Positions 6,114 to 15,818 of a stretch of 32,647 nt of DNA are shown here, one piece after another. The stretch is from Clostridia bacterium. Lineage in GTDB: Bacteria > Bacillota > Clostridia > Oscillospirales > CAG-272. The notes beneath the pieces are model-generated. The model was not told where the DNA came from. It searched no databases and saw nothing but the letters and a program-made list of their open reading frames with translations. The stretch's first letter is position 1; each line of letters opens with the position of its first letter. The stretch is taken from contig JAFPWV010000067.1 of NCBI GenBank assembly GCA_017412675.1, forward strand, positions 1 to 32,647, given 5' to 3'. Made by a program: the position numbers and the translations under genes.

Positions 6114-7631
6114 TTATCGCCTGAACAGGCTGTCATGGTATCGATAGATGATTTTGCCGCGATCGAAGATCACATCCCGGTATCCGAACGCCGACGGCAC
6201 GCCGCTGAACTGCACTTCCCGGATGGCCGAGACGCCGTGGGCTTCGCTCTCGAGGCCGATGTGGTAATTGCCGCTCACGGGGACCTCGAAGCGCAGCTGG
6301 ACTTCTTCCCAGTCGGAGCATCTGACCGGTGCCTCGGCGATGAGGGCGCCCGTGTCGAGATCGCGCACGAAGAGGTTCCCGCCGCTCTCCGTCCGGGCTT
6401 CCGCGCGGAAGAGGAGCTGCCGTCCCGCCTCCATCCAGAGCCCCTGATAGATCGCCGAACGGCTCCCCCGCGGATCGATCCGGCCGTACGGCTTATCTCC
6501 ATCTTCCGGATGCCGCTCGACGCCCGCGTTCCCCGTCATCGCCCAGAAGCACCGGCCCTGCTCGAAGTTCCCGTTATGAAGGACCGGACTGCTGCGGAAA
6601 CCGTTCATGTCGCTGATCTGCGTCTCGAAGAAATTCGCCTCGATCCCGTCGATCGTGTTGTTCTCGAAGCGCACCGTCGTGACTGGCGGCGGCCAGCCCT
6701 TGTCGCAGTAGGGATTGTACAGCCAGACCCCCATCGTTTCGAAATGGTTGTCGTGGACGTAGAGATCCCGCACCTCGATCTTTTCTGGATCCGGGCAGCC
6801 GATGCCCCAGAGGATCATGCCGAACGCCTTGCAATGGTTGGAGCGGAGGTCGTTGTGGTCGATTTCGATGTTCAGGGAGGGCTGCGGATCGTCGCTCGAC
6901 CACCATTCGCTCTTCCGCGGATCCCGGTAGGAGGAAAAGAGATAGACGGAATCGTCCCCCGTCATCATGGTGCAGCCGGTGACGCGCATGTTCTGGCAGT
7001 TCATCATGCAGATCCCGTCGCCGTTGCCGTGGGAACTCCCGTCGATCCGGACGTTTTGGATCAGGCCGTCGGTCGAGGAAAACGGCATCATGGCGTAGCT
7101 GTGGTAGTTCGTGATATGGATGTCCGCGATCTCGAAGCGATGGCAGTCGAAGAAGCCGATCGGGCAGATCTTGAGGATCTTTTCGGGATCCGTCACCTCC
7201 ATCATGCGGACGCAGCCGGGACCTCGGACGGCGAAATCGTGCGTGCCGCGCTCCGCGCAGAGGAGGGGATAGTTGCGGTACCACCAGTGGCTCCATTTGA
7301 TCTCGGCGGAGTAGTTGTGCCCGGGCATGGGCCGATACGGCTCGTAACCGCCCGGGACGGGTCTGACGTAGTCGCGGGGATCGGGGCTCTGGCAAAGCTC
7401 CGCGCCTTCTTCAAACAAAAGCTCCGTGTGGTTCCGCAGCACGAGCGTTCCCGTGAGGAACCGGCGTCCGGCAGTCAGCACCACGGTACCGCCGCCGAGC
7501 GACGCGGCATGATCGATCGCGTTCTGGATGGCGGCGCGATCGCAGACCACTCCGTCCCCGACGGCGGAAAAGGGCGGGTCGGTGACGCGGATCCGATGCG
7601 CTCCGATGCAGATGTTCCGATTGTCCTCCAT
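6114..7631 (-). CDS. GH28-like right-handed beta-helix protein
   Basis: A 505-residue protein of the polygalacturonase (GH28)/pectate-lyase-fold group. It starts with the family's Asp-Gly...Ala-Ile-Gln-Asn-Ala-Ile pattern (about 26-40) and has Asn-Gly-Asp-Gly at 203-206 and Gly-Asp-Asp at 225-227, matching the GH28 NTDG and GDD acid motifs. The later Gly-His-Gly and Arg-Ile-Lys motifs of true polygalacturonases are not evident. After the helix (to about 360) comes a beta-sandwich resembling a carbohydrate-binding module (about 365-480). No signal peptide is present. The ATG at 7631 has GAGGAGG five bases upstream; the GTG two codons earlier overlaps that site. It is first in an operon with a GNAT and a heparinase-like gene, driven by a perfect-consensus promoter. 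Confidence 0.8.
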   Translation of the reverse strand: MEDNRNICIGAHRIRVTDPPFSAVGDGVVCDRAAIQNAIDHAASLGGGTVVLTAGRRFLTGTLVLRNHTELLFEEGAELCQSPDPRDYVRPVPGGYEPYRPMPGHNYSAEIKWSHWWYRNYPLLCAERGTHDFAVRGPGCVRMMEVTDPEKILKICPIGFFDCHRFEIADIHITNYHSYAMMPFSSTDGLIQNVRIDGSSHGNGDGICMMNCQNMRVTGCTMMTGDDSVYLFSSYRDPRKSEWWSSDDPQPSLNIEIDHNDLRSNHCKAFGMILWGIGCPDPEKIEVRDLYVHDNHFETMGVWLYNPYCDKGWPPPVTTVRFENNTIDGIEANFFETQISDMNGFRSSPVLHNGNFEQGRCFWAMTGNAGVERHPEDGDKPYGRIDPRGSRSAIYQGLWMEAGRQLLFRAEARTESGGNLFVRDLDTGALIAEAPVRCSDWEEVQLRFEVPVSGNYHIGLESEAHGVSAIREVQFSGVPSAFGYRDVIFDRGKIIYRYHDSLFRR

Positions 7632-7712
7632 GAGCACCTCCTCAAATGACGGGAATCCGGGAGAGGGAGCGCCGATGTTCGTTCTTCGGTCTCCGTTTCC
7701 GATTCATGATTC

Positions 7713-7741
7713 ATTATACCACCCATCCGGTGCGCTGTCAA
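7713..7741 (-). promoter_or_regulatory. Perfect-consensus promoter of the GH28-GNAT-heparinase operon
   Basis: On the minus strand TTGACA (7741-7736) and TATAAT (7718-7713) are separated by 17 bp: both hexamers are exact consensus. The start would be near 7706, giving a leader of about 75 bases before the ATG at 7631. It is divergent from the LysR promoter, the two -35 boxes being 48 bp apart. Together with 7632-7966 this is the only stretch over 300 bases without a gene. Confidence 0.85.
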
Positions 7742-7757
7742 GGAAAGCAAAGAAACC

Positions 7758-7773
7758 GCGCGGCAGATCGCGC
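7758..7773. promoter_or_regulatory. Dyad between the divergent promoters
   Basis: GCGCG (7758-7762) and CGCGC (7769-7773) form an inverted repeat with a 6-base spacer, midway between the two opposing -35 boxes. It is a candidate operator for the LysR protein encoded on the plus side. The arms are short and GC-only, so chance is possible. Confidence 0.35.
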
Positions 7774-7789
7774 AATCCGTGCGGGGAAC

Positions 7790-7818
7790 TTGACACATCC
7801 TGCGAGCTATGTTATAAT
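7790..7818 (+). promoter_or_regulatory. Perfect-consensus promoter of the lysR-hslO operon
   Basis: TTGACA at 7790-7795 and TATAAT at 7813-7818 are separated by 17 bp, with TGT before the -10 (extended). Both hexamers are exact. The start is expected at about 7824-7825, which leaves a leader of about 142 bases. Confidence 0.88.
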
Positions 7819-7823
7819 GATCT

Positions 7824-7966
7824 TGCCCGTCGGAGTCCTTCTCCGTCAGAGAGAAGATACATCTTCAAAAACCCATGATCGCTGTTCCCCGTTGATTGAC
7901 CATCGTTTTGGATGAAAGCGGGCAGCAAAGAACGGAACCATAGGCAGCCGTAACAAGGAGGCGCGC
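7824..7966 (+). ncRNA. Structured 5' leader of the lysR-hslO operon
   Basis: The predicted transcript begins with UGCCCG (7824-7829), which can pair with CGGGCA (7919-7924) and enclose several hairpins: CGGAG/CTCCG at 7831-7845, GAAGAT/ATCTTC at 7853-7866 and CATC/GATG at 7901-7914. A further ACGG/CCGT pairing near 7932-7951 ends just before the AAGGAGG ribosome binding site. No known riboswitch class is recognised. The closing stem at the transcript's first bases and the length suggest a cis-regulatory leader. This was folded by eye. Confidence 0.4.
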
Positions 7967-8884
7967 ATGACGATCCGGCACATCCGCATCTTCGAGGCCG
8001 TGTGCGACGCGGGATGCAACACCACACGCGCGGCGGAGGCGCTTCACATGACCCAGCCCGCCGTGAGTCTCGCGATTGCGGAGCTCGAATCCTATTACGG
8101 CATCCTCCTCTTCGACCGGATCGCGCGCCGGCTCCATCTGACCGAGGCGGGACGGGAATTCCTCGACTACGCCCGGCGCATCACGCTCACCTTCGACGAC
8201 ATGGAGAAAACGGTCCGCAGCTGGGAATCCAAGGGGATCCTGCGGGTCGGCGCGAGCGTTTCCGTCGGCGCGAAGCTCATGCCGGAGCTCGTCGCCCGGT
8301 TCCGCGAGCACGCCCCCGACCTCCGCGTCAAAGTGAAGATCGACCGCTCCGACCGTCTCGAAGAAGCGCTCGCCGCGGGAGAAGCCGATCTTGCCCTCAT
8401 CGAAGGGATCGCGCACGACGCAAACCTGCTCGTCGAGGACTTCATGGAGGACCGCCTCGCGCTCATCGCCTCCCCGAAAGCCGTCAAGCCCGGCGAGATC
8501 GTGACCCGTGCGGCATTTTCCGAAATGGAATTCCTCCTTCGCGAGCGGGGCAGCGGGACGCGGGAGATCTTCGAGAGCACCCTCGCCGCCGCCTCCCTTC
8601 CGCTTCCCGATCCCGCGTGGGAGAGCCTCTCCACAGCCGCCCTCATGAACGCGGCGGAAGCGGGACTCGGTACTGCGGTGGTGCCGCGCAGGATGGCCGA
8701 GGAGATGATCGACAGCGGCCGCGTCGCGGAGTTCTTCGTCGAGGGACTGACCTTCACGCGGACCTACAAGATCGTCTGGCACCGGGACAAGAGATTCACC
8801 CGCGCGGCGCGGGACTTCATTGCGCTCTGCCGCTCATGGGGCAGGGAAGCCTCCGGCGGGACGGATAACCGAAAGGACAACTGA
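7967..8884 (+). CDS. LysR family transcriptional regulator
   Basis: A 305-residue LysR-type regulator. Residues 1-60 form the winged helix-turn-helix with the typical Thr-Arg-Ala-Ala-Glu-Ala-Leu...Gln-Pro-Ala-Val-Ser core (20-35). Residues 90-300 form the periplasmic-binding-protein-like effector domain, starting at Ile-Leu-Arg-Val-Gly-Ala. The start has AAGGAGG seven bases upstream. Its only cysteines are Cys13, Cys17 and one near the C-terminus, so it does not show the OxyR disulfide pattern. It is first in an operon with hslO (1-base gap). It is divergent from the GH28-GNAT-heparinase operon, the classical geometry for a LysR target, but it might instead control its own operon. The effector is unknown. 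Confidence 0.9.
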   Translation: MTIRHIRIFEAVCDAGCNTTRAAEALHMTQPAVSLAIAELESYYGILLFDRIARRLHLTEAGREFLDYARRITLTFDDMEKTVRSWESKGILRVGASVSVGAKLMPELVARFREHAPDLRVKVKIDRSDRLEEALAAGEADLALIEGIAHDANLLVEDFMEDRLALIASPKAVKPGEIVTRAAFSEMEFLLRERGSGTREIFESTLAAASLPLPDPAWESLSTAALMNAAEAGLGTAVVPRRMAEEMIDSGRVAEFFVEGLTFTRTYKIVWHRDKRFTRAARDFIALCRSWGREASGGTDNRKDN

Positions 8885-8885
8885 C

Positions 8886-9836
8886 ATGCCAAGAGAAACG
8901 AGCATCATCAAGCGCGCCATTTCCCGCGACGGCGGGATCCGCGTGATCTTCTGCGACAGTACGGCCGTCGTGCGCCGTTCGTGCGAGATCCATCATACCT
9001 CGAAAACCATGACCGCGACCCTCGGCCGCGCGCTCACCGCCACCTCGCTCATGTCCTCGCTCCTCAAGGACCGGGACAACACCCTCACCCTCCAGTTCCG
9101 CGGCAACGGTCCGGCTGGCTCCGTGATCTGCGTCGGGGACTACAAGGGCAACGTCCGCGGGTATGCCGACAACATGGACGTCGAGCTCCAGCCGAACGCG
9201 GAGGGCAAGCTGAACGTCGGCGGGGCGATCGGACGGGGAAGCATGTACGTCATCAAGGACCTCGGCATGAGCGAGCCCTACGTCGGCGTCTCTCCCATCG
9301 TCTCGGGGGAGATCGCGGAGGACGTCACCGAGTACTTTGCCGCCAGCGAACAGACGCCGACGGTCTGCGCGCTCGGTGTGCGGGTCGACCGGGACAACCT
9401 GTGCTTCGCCGCGGGCGGTTATCTCGTCCAGCTCATGCCGGGCTACGACGAGGCGGACGTCGGGAAGCTCGAGACCAACGTGAAGATGGCGGGCTCCATA
9501 TCGAAGCAGATCGCGGACGGCCACGACGGCGACGAGATCATCGCGATGCTCTTCGACGGCATCGAATACGAGATGTTCGACGAATTCGACATCGCCTATG
9601 TCTGCCCCTGCGATCGGGACCGCTACCTGCGCGCCCTCGTCTCGCTGAACGAAAAGGATATGCAGGAGCTTTACGACGCCGGAGAACCCGTCGAAACGCG
9701 CTGCCAGTTCTGCGGAAAGACCTACGTCTTCGCGCTCGACGAGCTGCGTCAGGCACGGGAGACGGCCAAAGCCGAAAAAGAAAAGAACGACCCCGCCGAA
9801 GCACCGGACGGGGAAGAGAAAGGAGACGGGCAATGA
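8886..9836 (+). CDS. hslO: Hsp33 family molecular chaperone HslO
   Basis: A 316-residue Hsp33, the cytoplasmic redox-regulated holdase that binds unfolding proteins during oxidative stress. The N-terminal chaperone domain spans about 1-225. The C-terminal redox switch has the four zinc cysteines Cys240-Pro-Cys242 and Cys273-Gln-Phe-Cys276, the conserved CxC...CxxC pattern. A charged Lys/Glu/Asp-rich tail of about 25 residues follows and is not part of the usual domain. The ATG at 8886 follows the LysR stop by one base; an in-frame upstream extension would run into lysR and is rejected. Its stop overlaps the next start (ATGA). The operon thus joins a regulator, an oxidation-activated chaperone and a ThyX-like protein. 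Confidence 0.93.
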   Translation: MPRETSIIKRAISRDGGIRVIFCDSTAVVRRSCEIHHTSKTMTATLGRALTATSLMSSLLKDRDNTLTLQFRGNGPAGSVICVGDYKGNVRGYADNMDVELQPNAEGKLNVGGAIGRGSMYVIKDLGMSEPYVGVSPIVSGEIAEDVTEYFAASEQTPTVCALGVRVDRDNLCFAAGGYLVQLMPGYDEADVGKLETNVKMAGSISKQIADGHDGDEIIAMLFDGIEYEMFDEFDIAYVCPCDRDRYLRALVSLNEKDMQELYDAGEPVETRCQFCGKTYVFALDELRQARETAKAEKEKNDPAEAPDGEEKGDGQ

Positions 9837-10453
9837 TCAAACTGGAACACACCGCCGTCATGAATCTGGAAAACGCGCTCCGCGGGATGCGCAACCCCAT
9901 GAACAGCTGGGCCAAATCGGACAGCTACGAGGATGAAGCGGGGAATTACGTCATCGGCGAAGCGGACCTCGATCTCGCCGAACGGCTGGCGAAATCCGGG
10001 ACGGATCACCGCAAATACCTGCGCATGATCTTCGTCTCGGTCGACGTCACCGCGCCGCTCTACTGGTGGAAGGAGTATGACACCTACAAAGTGGGGACCG
10101 TCGCCAACTCCACCTCCACGATGCACAAGATCCACGCCAAGCCCTTCTCCCGCGAGGATTTCAGCTGTGACCGCATGTCCCCGACCGCGCTCGCCTGCCT
10201 CGACCATGTGATCGAAGTGCTCGAAGGGCAGCGGCTGAAATTCCTGGAAACGAAGGACACGGCGTACTGGCACGACATGATCCAGCTCCTGCCGACGTCC
10301 TACAACCAGATGCGGACGACCACGCTCAACTACGAGACCCTCATCAACATCTACTATGCGCGCCGGAATCACAAGCTCCCCGAGTGGCACACCTACTGCG
10401 ACTGGATCGCCGGCCTCCCCTACGCCGATCACCTGATCACCAACCTGAAATAA
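9833..10453 (+). CDS. ThyX-like protein with degenerate active site
   Basis: A 206-residue soluble protein that I align by eye with flavin-dependent thymidylate synthase (ThyX). The segment Asp58-His59...Phe67-Val-Ser-Val-Asp-Val to about residue 98 parallels the ThyX stretch leading into its RHRxxSxxxxSxRY signature. The later Leu-Leu-Pro-Thr-Ser-Tyr (152-157), Thr-Leu-Asn-Tyr-Glu-Thr-Leu (164-170), Arg177 and Glu184-Trp185 parallel the LP-x-x-T/Y, N-x-R-x-L and EW-type elements near the ThyX C-terminus. The RHR residues and the SxRY residues are not preserved (roughly Tyr-Asp-Thr and Ser-Thr-Met instead), so normal dUMP methylation is unlikely. The ATG overlaps the hslO stop and has AAGGAG upstream. 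Function is unknown; the relation to ThyX is inference. Confidence 0.55.
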   Translation: MIKLEHTAVMNLENALRGMRNPMNSWAKSDSYEDEAGNYVIGEADLDLAERLAKSGTDHRKYLRMIFVSVDVTAPLYWWKEYDTYKVGTVANSTSTMHKIHAKPFSREDFSCDRMSPTALACLDHVIEVLEGQRLKFLETKDTAYWHDMIQLLPTSYNQMRTTTLNYETLINIYYARRNHKLPEWHTYCDWIAGLPYADHLITNLK

Positions 10454-10460
10454 GCATCAG

Positions 10461-10493
10461 AAATCCGCCCCCTTCGTGAGGACGGATTTTCTT

Positions 10494-10496
<3 letters not shown>
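10461..10496 (+). terminator. Terminator of the lysR-hslO operon
   Basis: AAATCCG (10461-10467) pairs with CGGATTT (10483-10489), with a further CC/GG inside. The T-rich stretch TTTTCTTTT follows, partly contributed by the stem. It lies at the junction with the convergent GNAT gene. Confidence 0.75.
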
Positions 10497-13213
<2,717 letters not shown>

Positions 13214-13231
13214 GATATATACCCAAAACAG

Positions 13232-13258
13232 GCGGGGAATCTCGGTTTCCCGCTTTTT
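13232..13258 (+). terminator. Terminator after upp
   Basis: GCGGGGAA (13232-13239) pairs with TTTCCCGC (13246-13253), one G-U pair, loop of six, followed by five T. Confidence 0.9.
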
Positions 13259-13275
13259 GATTGACAGGAAAACGC

Positions 13276-14298
13276 ATGAAACGCTTTGAAATCAACGAAA
13301 ACGACGCTGGCCAGCGGCTCGACAAATTCGTCTCGAAGGTCACCGTCGGGATGCCGAAATCCCTGCTCTACAAGTGCATCCGGCAAAAGCGGATCAAAGT
13401 CAACCGCAGCCGCGCGCACGAGGGGGACATCCTCTCTCCCGGGGACGTCGTCGAGATGTACGTCCCGGACGAATTCTTCGGAGAAGGCAAGGGCGCGGCG
13501 GACTACGCGAAGGCAAAGGTCACCCCGACGATCGTCTATGAGGATGAGGATCTCCTGCTCTGCGACAAGCGCCCCGGGATCCTCGTGCACCTCGGGGACG
13601 AAGGCGATCCGAACCGCGCCGAGGCAGCCGAGCGGGAGACGCTTCTCTACGCCCTGACCGCCCTGCTTGCGAACCGCGGCGAATACGATCCCGCGTCGGA
13701 GCATTCCTTCGCGCCGGCCCTCTGCAACCGCATCGACCGCAACACCGGCGGCATCGTGATCCTCGCAAAGAACGCGAAGACCCTGCGCGCGGTGAACGAG
13801 GCCATCCGCGAAGACCGCGTGACGAAGCGCTATCTGTGCGCCGTGCACGGGGAACTCCGGGAATCGTCGACCCTTCATGCGTGGCACCGCAAGAATCACC
13901 GCACCAACACCGTTGAAGTCACGGACAGCCCGCTTCCCGGCTCGAAGGAGATCGTCACGAAGGTCAAGCCCCTCGCATACAGCGGGGAACACGGCCTGAC
14001 GCTCTGCGAGGTGACGCTCGTGACCGGGCGGACGCATCAGATCCGCGCGCATCTCGCCCACATCGGCCATCCGCTCCTCGGAGAGGGGAAGTACGCGAAG
14101 AACGCCGCGGACCGCAGGATGGGTTACGACGCCCAGGCTCTCTATTCCTGCGCCGTCTCGTTCCGTTTCCCGGAATCCGAACCGCTCTCCCGCCTCAACG
14201 GCAAGCTCTTCACGGTCGATCCCGCGGGCATCGGTTTTCTCGCCCTCTTCCCGGATTTTGATTTCCGGCGGCATTTCCGTGAAAATGCGGAACCGTGA
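13276..14298 (+). CDS. RluA family pseudouridine synthase (RluC/RluD-like)
   Basis: A 340-residue pseudouridine synthase that isomerises uridines in rRNA (or possibly tRNA). An N-terminal S4 RNA-binding domain spans about 10-65. The catalytic domain contains Asn-Arg-Ile-Asp154-Arg-Asn-Thr-Gly-Gly, corresponding to the HRLDxxTSG motif with Asp154 as nucleophile. The later Gly-Arg-Thr-His-Gln-Ile-Arg-Ala-His motif is also intact. A Lys/Ala/Asp-rich insert at about 68-84 separates the domains. The ATG at 13276 has AGGA six bases upstream; a TTG five codons earlier has no such site. The target nucleotides cannot be assigned. It sits alone between the upp terminator and the rnf promoter; no clear terminator follows it. 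Confidence 0.92.
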   Translation: MKRFEINENDAGQRLDKFVSKVTVGMPKSLLYKCIRQKRIKVNRSRAHEGDILSPGDVVEMYVPDEFFGEGKGAADYAKAKVTPTIVYEDEDLLLCDKRPGILVHLGDEGDPNRAEAAERETLLYALTALLANRGEYDPASEHSFAPALCNRIDRNTGGIVILAKNAKTLRAVNEAIREDRVTKRYLCAVHGELRESSTLHAWHRKNHRTNTVEVTDSPLPGSKEIVTKVKPLAYSGEHGLTLCEVTLVTGRTHQIRAHLAHIGHPLLGEGKYAKNAADRRMGYDAQALYSCAVSFRFPESEPLSRLNGKLFTVDPAGIGFLALFPDFDFRRHFRENAEP

Positions 14299-14341
14299 CC
14301 GAGATTTTGCCGGGATTTGTGCGGATATTTACAATTAAACC

Positions 14342-14370
14342 TTGTTTTTTGCGTGACAGTCGGCTATAAT
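14342..14370 (+). promoter_or_regulatory. Promoter of the rnf operon
   Basis: TTGTTT (14342-14347) and a perfect TATAAT (14365-14370) are 17 bp apart. The expected leader of about 77 bases contains a short TGCC/GGCA hairpin (about 14408-14420). Confidence 0.7.
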
Positions 14371-14453
14371 TGTGATAATCGGACAAAATCCGGCCGAGAC
14401 CGGACCCGTGCCCGCGCGGCATGATTTCAGAGATACAGAAGAGGTGATCCCTT

Positions 14454-15797
14454 TTGGCATATACCTTCAGCGGCGGCATCCATGTCGAGGAATACAAGAA
14501 CACGCGCAAGTGCCGCATCGAGACCCTCCCGCCGCCCAAAACGGTGATAATCCCCCTGTCCCAGCACATCGGCGCACCTGCCGTCGCCACGGTCATCCCC
14601 GGCGAGGAAGTGACCCTTGGCCAGAAGATCGGGAACGTAGCGGAGGAAATGCTCGGCTGCCCCGTCCATTCGAGCGTGTCCGGCAAGGTCCGCGAGATCG
14701 TGAAGAAGACCCTGCCCACCGGCGCATCCGTCGATCACGTCGTCATCGAGAACGACATGAAGGACACGCCCTGTCCCGACATCAAGCCGATCGAGAAGAA
14801 GCTGACCGACGTGTCGACCGAGGAGATCGTCTCGGTCATACGCGAAGCGGGCATCGTCGGCATGGGCGGCGCGGCGTTCCCGACGTACGCGAAGATTAAT
14901 TCCGCCCTCGGCAAGGTCAACCGCATCATCATCAACTGCGCGGAGTGCGAGCCCTTCATCACGGCGAACCACCGCCTCCTGCTTGAGCATCCCGCCTCCG
15001 TCATCAACGGCATCAAGATCCTCTTGAAGGCGCTCGGCGTGCATACCGCGTGGATCGCCGTCGAGGACAACAAGCCGGACGCCATCGAGAAGCTCGAGGA
15101 GCTGACCGAGGACAGCCGGATGATCACCGTCAAGGTCATGAAGACCAAGTACCCGCAGGGCGACGAACGCCAGCTCATCTACGCGCTCACCGGGCAGGAG
15201 ATCCCCACGGGCAAGCTCCCGGCGGATGTCGGCTGCGTCATCTTCAACGCCGAAACCTGCGCGGCCGTCTATAAGGCTTTTGCGAACGGCACCCCGTCGA
15301 TCTCCCGCGTCGTGACGGTGGACGGCGACTGCATCAAGCGTCCGAAGAATCTGCTCGTTCCCGTCGGTACGCCCGTCACCGATCTCGTCGAATTCTGCGG
15401 CGGCCTCGCCAAGGGACCCTATAAGCTGGTGAGCGGCGGCCCCATGATGGGCATGGCCCAGTGGGATCCCGAGATGCCGGTCACGAAGTCCACGAGCGCG
15501 GTGCTCCTCTTCTCCGAGCGGTTCGGCAAAAAGAACGTGAAGGTCCCGACCTGCATCCATTGCGGACGCTGCGTCAACCATTGCCCGATGCATCTCATGC
15601 CGATGTACATCGCCCAGTTCTCGAAGATCGGCGACTTCACGCGCGCGGAGGAATACGGCGCGATGAGCTGCGTCGAGTGCGGATCGTGCTCCTACAACTG
15701 CCCCGGCGGGGTGGAGATCGTGCAGCACATCCGGGTGGCCAAAGCCGCGATCAAGACGGAAAAGGCGCGTCTCGCCGCTCTGAACGCGCAGAAATGA
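14454..15797 (+). CDS. rnfC: Rnf complex subunit RnfC
   Basis: A 447-residue peripheral subunit of the Rnf ferredoxin:NAD+ oxidoreductase, which couples electron flow from reduced ferredoxin to NAD+ with export of Na+ or H+. RnfC carries the NAD(H)/FMN-binding region related to the 51-kDa subunit of complex I: Gly136-Met-Gly-Gly-Ala-Ala-Phe-Pro-Thr is visible. Two 4Fe-4S ferredoxin motifs follow, starting at Cys367 (CIHCGRCVNHCP) and Cys406 (CVECGSCSYNCP). It acts on the cytoplasmic face. The start is TTG at 14454, supported by a GAGGTGA site six bases upstream and by the family's Phe-Ser-Gly-Gly-Ile-His N-terminus. It is the first gene of a full rnfCDGEAB operon. Confidence 0.95.
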   Translation: MAYTFSGGIHVEEYKNTRKCRIETLPPPKTVIIPLSQHIGAPAVATVIPGEEVTLGQKIGNVAEEMLGCPVHSSVSGKVREIVKKTLPTGASVDHVVIENDMKDTPCPDIKPIEKKLTDVSTEEIVSVIREAGIVGMGGAAFPTYAKINSALGKVNRIIINCAECEPFITANHRLLLEHPASVINGIKILLKALGVHTAWIAVEDNKPDAIEKLEELTEDSRMITVKVMKTKYPQGDERQLIYALTGQEIPTGKLPADVGCVIFNAETCAAVYKAFANGTPSISRVVTVDGDCIKRPKNLLVPVGTPVTDLVEFCGGLAKGPYKLVSGGPMMGMAQWDPEMPVTKSTSAVLLFSERFGKKNVKVPTCIHCGRCVNHCPMHLMPMYIAQFSKIGDFTRAEEYGAMSCVECGSCSYNCPGGVEIVQHIRVAKAAIKTEKARLAALNAQK

Positions 15798-15818
15798 CGA
15801 CGAACACGAGGTTTCGAT

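Noticed and set aside
3558-7631. Calling the operon a heparin or pectin utilisation locus
   Set aside because: There is no transporter, sulfatase, signal peptide or uronate catabolic gene nearby, so the substrate cannot be named.
6075-7649. A 524-codon open frame on the plus strand opposite the GH28-like gene
   Set aside because: Same antisense effect. The minus-strand product has GH28 motifs, a ribosome binding site and a consensus promoter.
9833-10453. Calling the protein a functional thymidylate synthase ThyX
   Set aside because: The RHR and SxRY residues essential for flavin and dUMP binding are not conserved.
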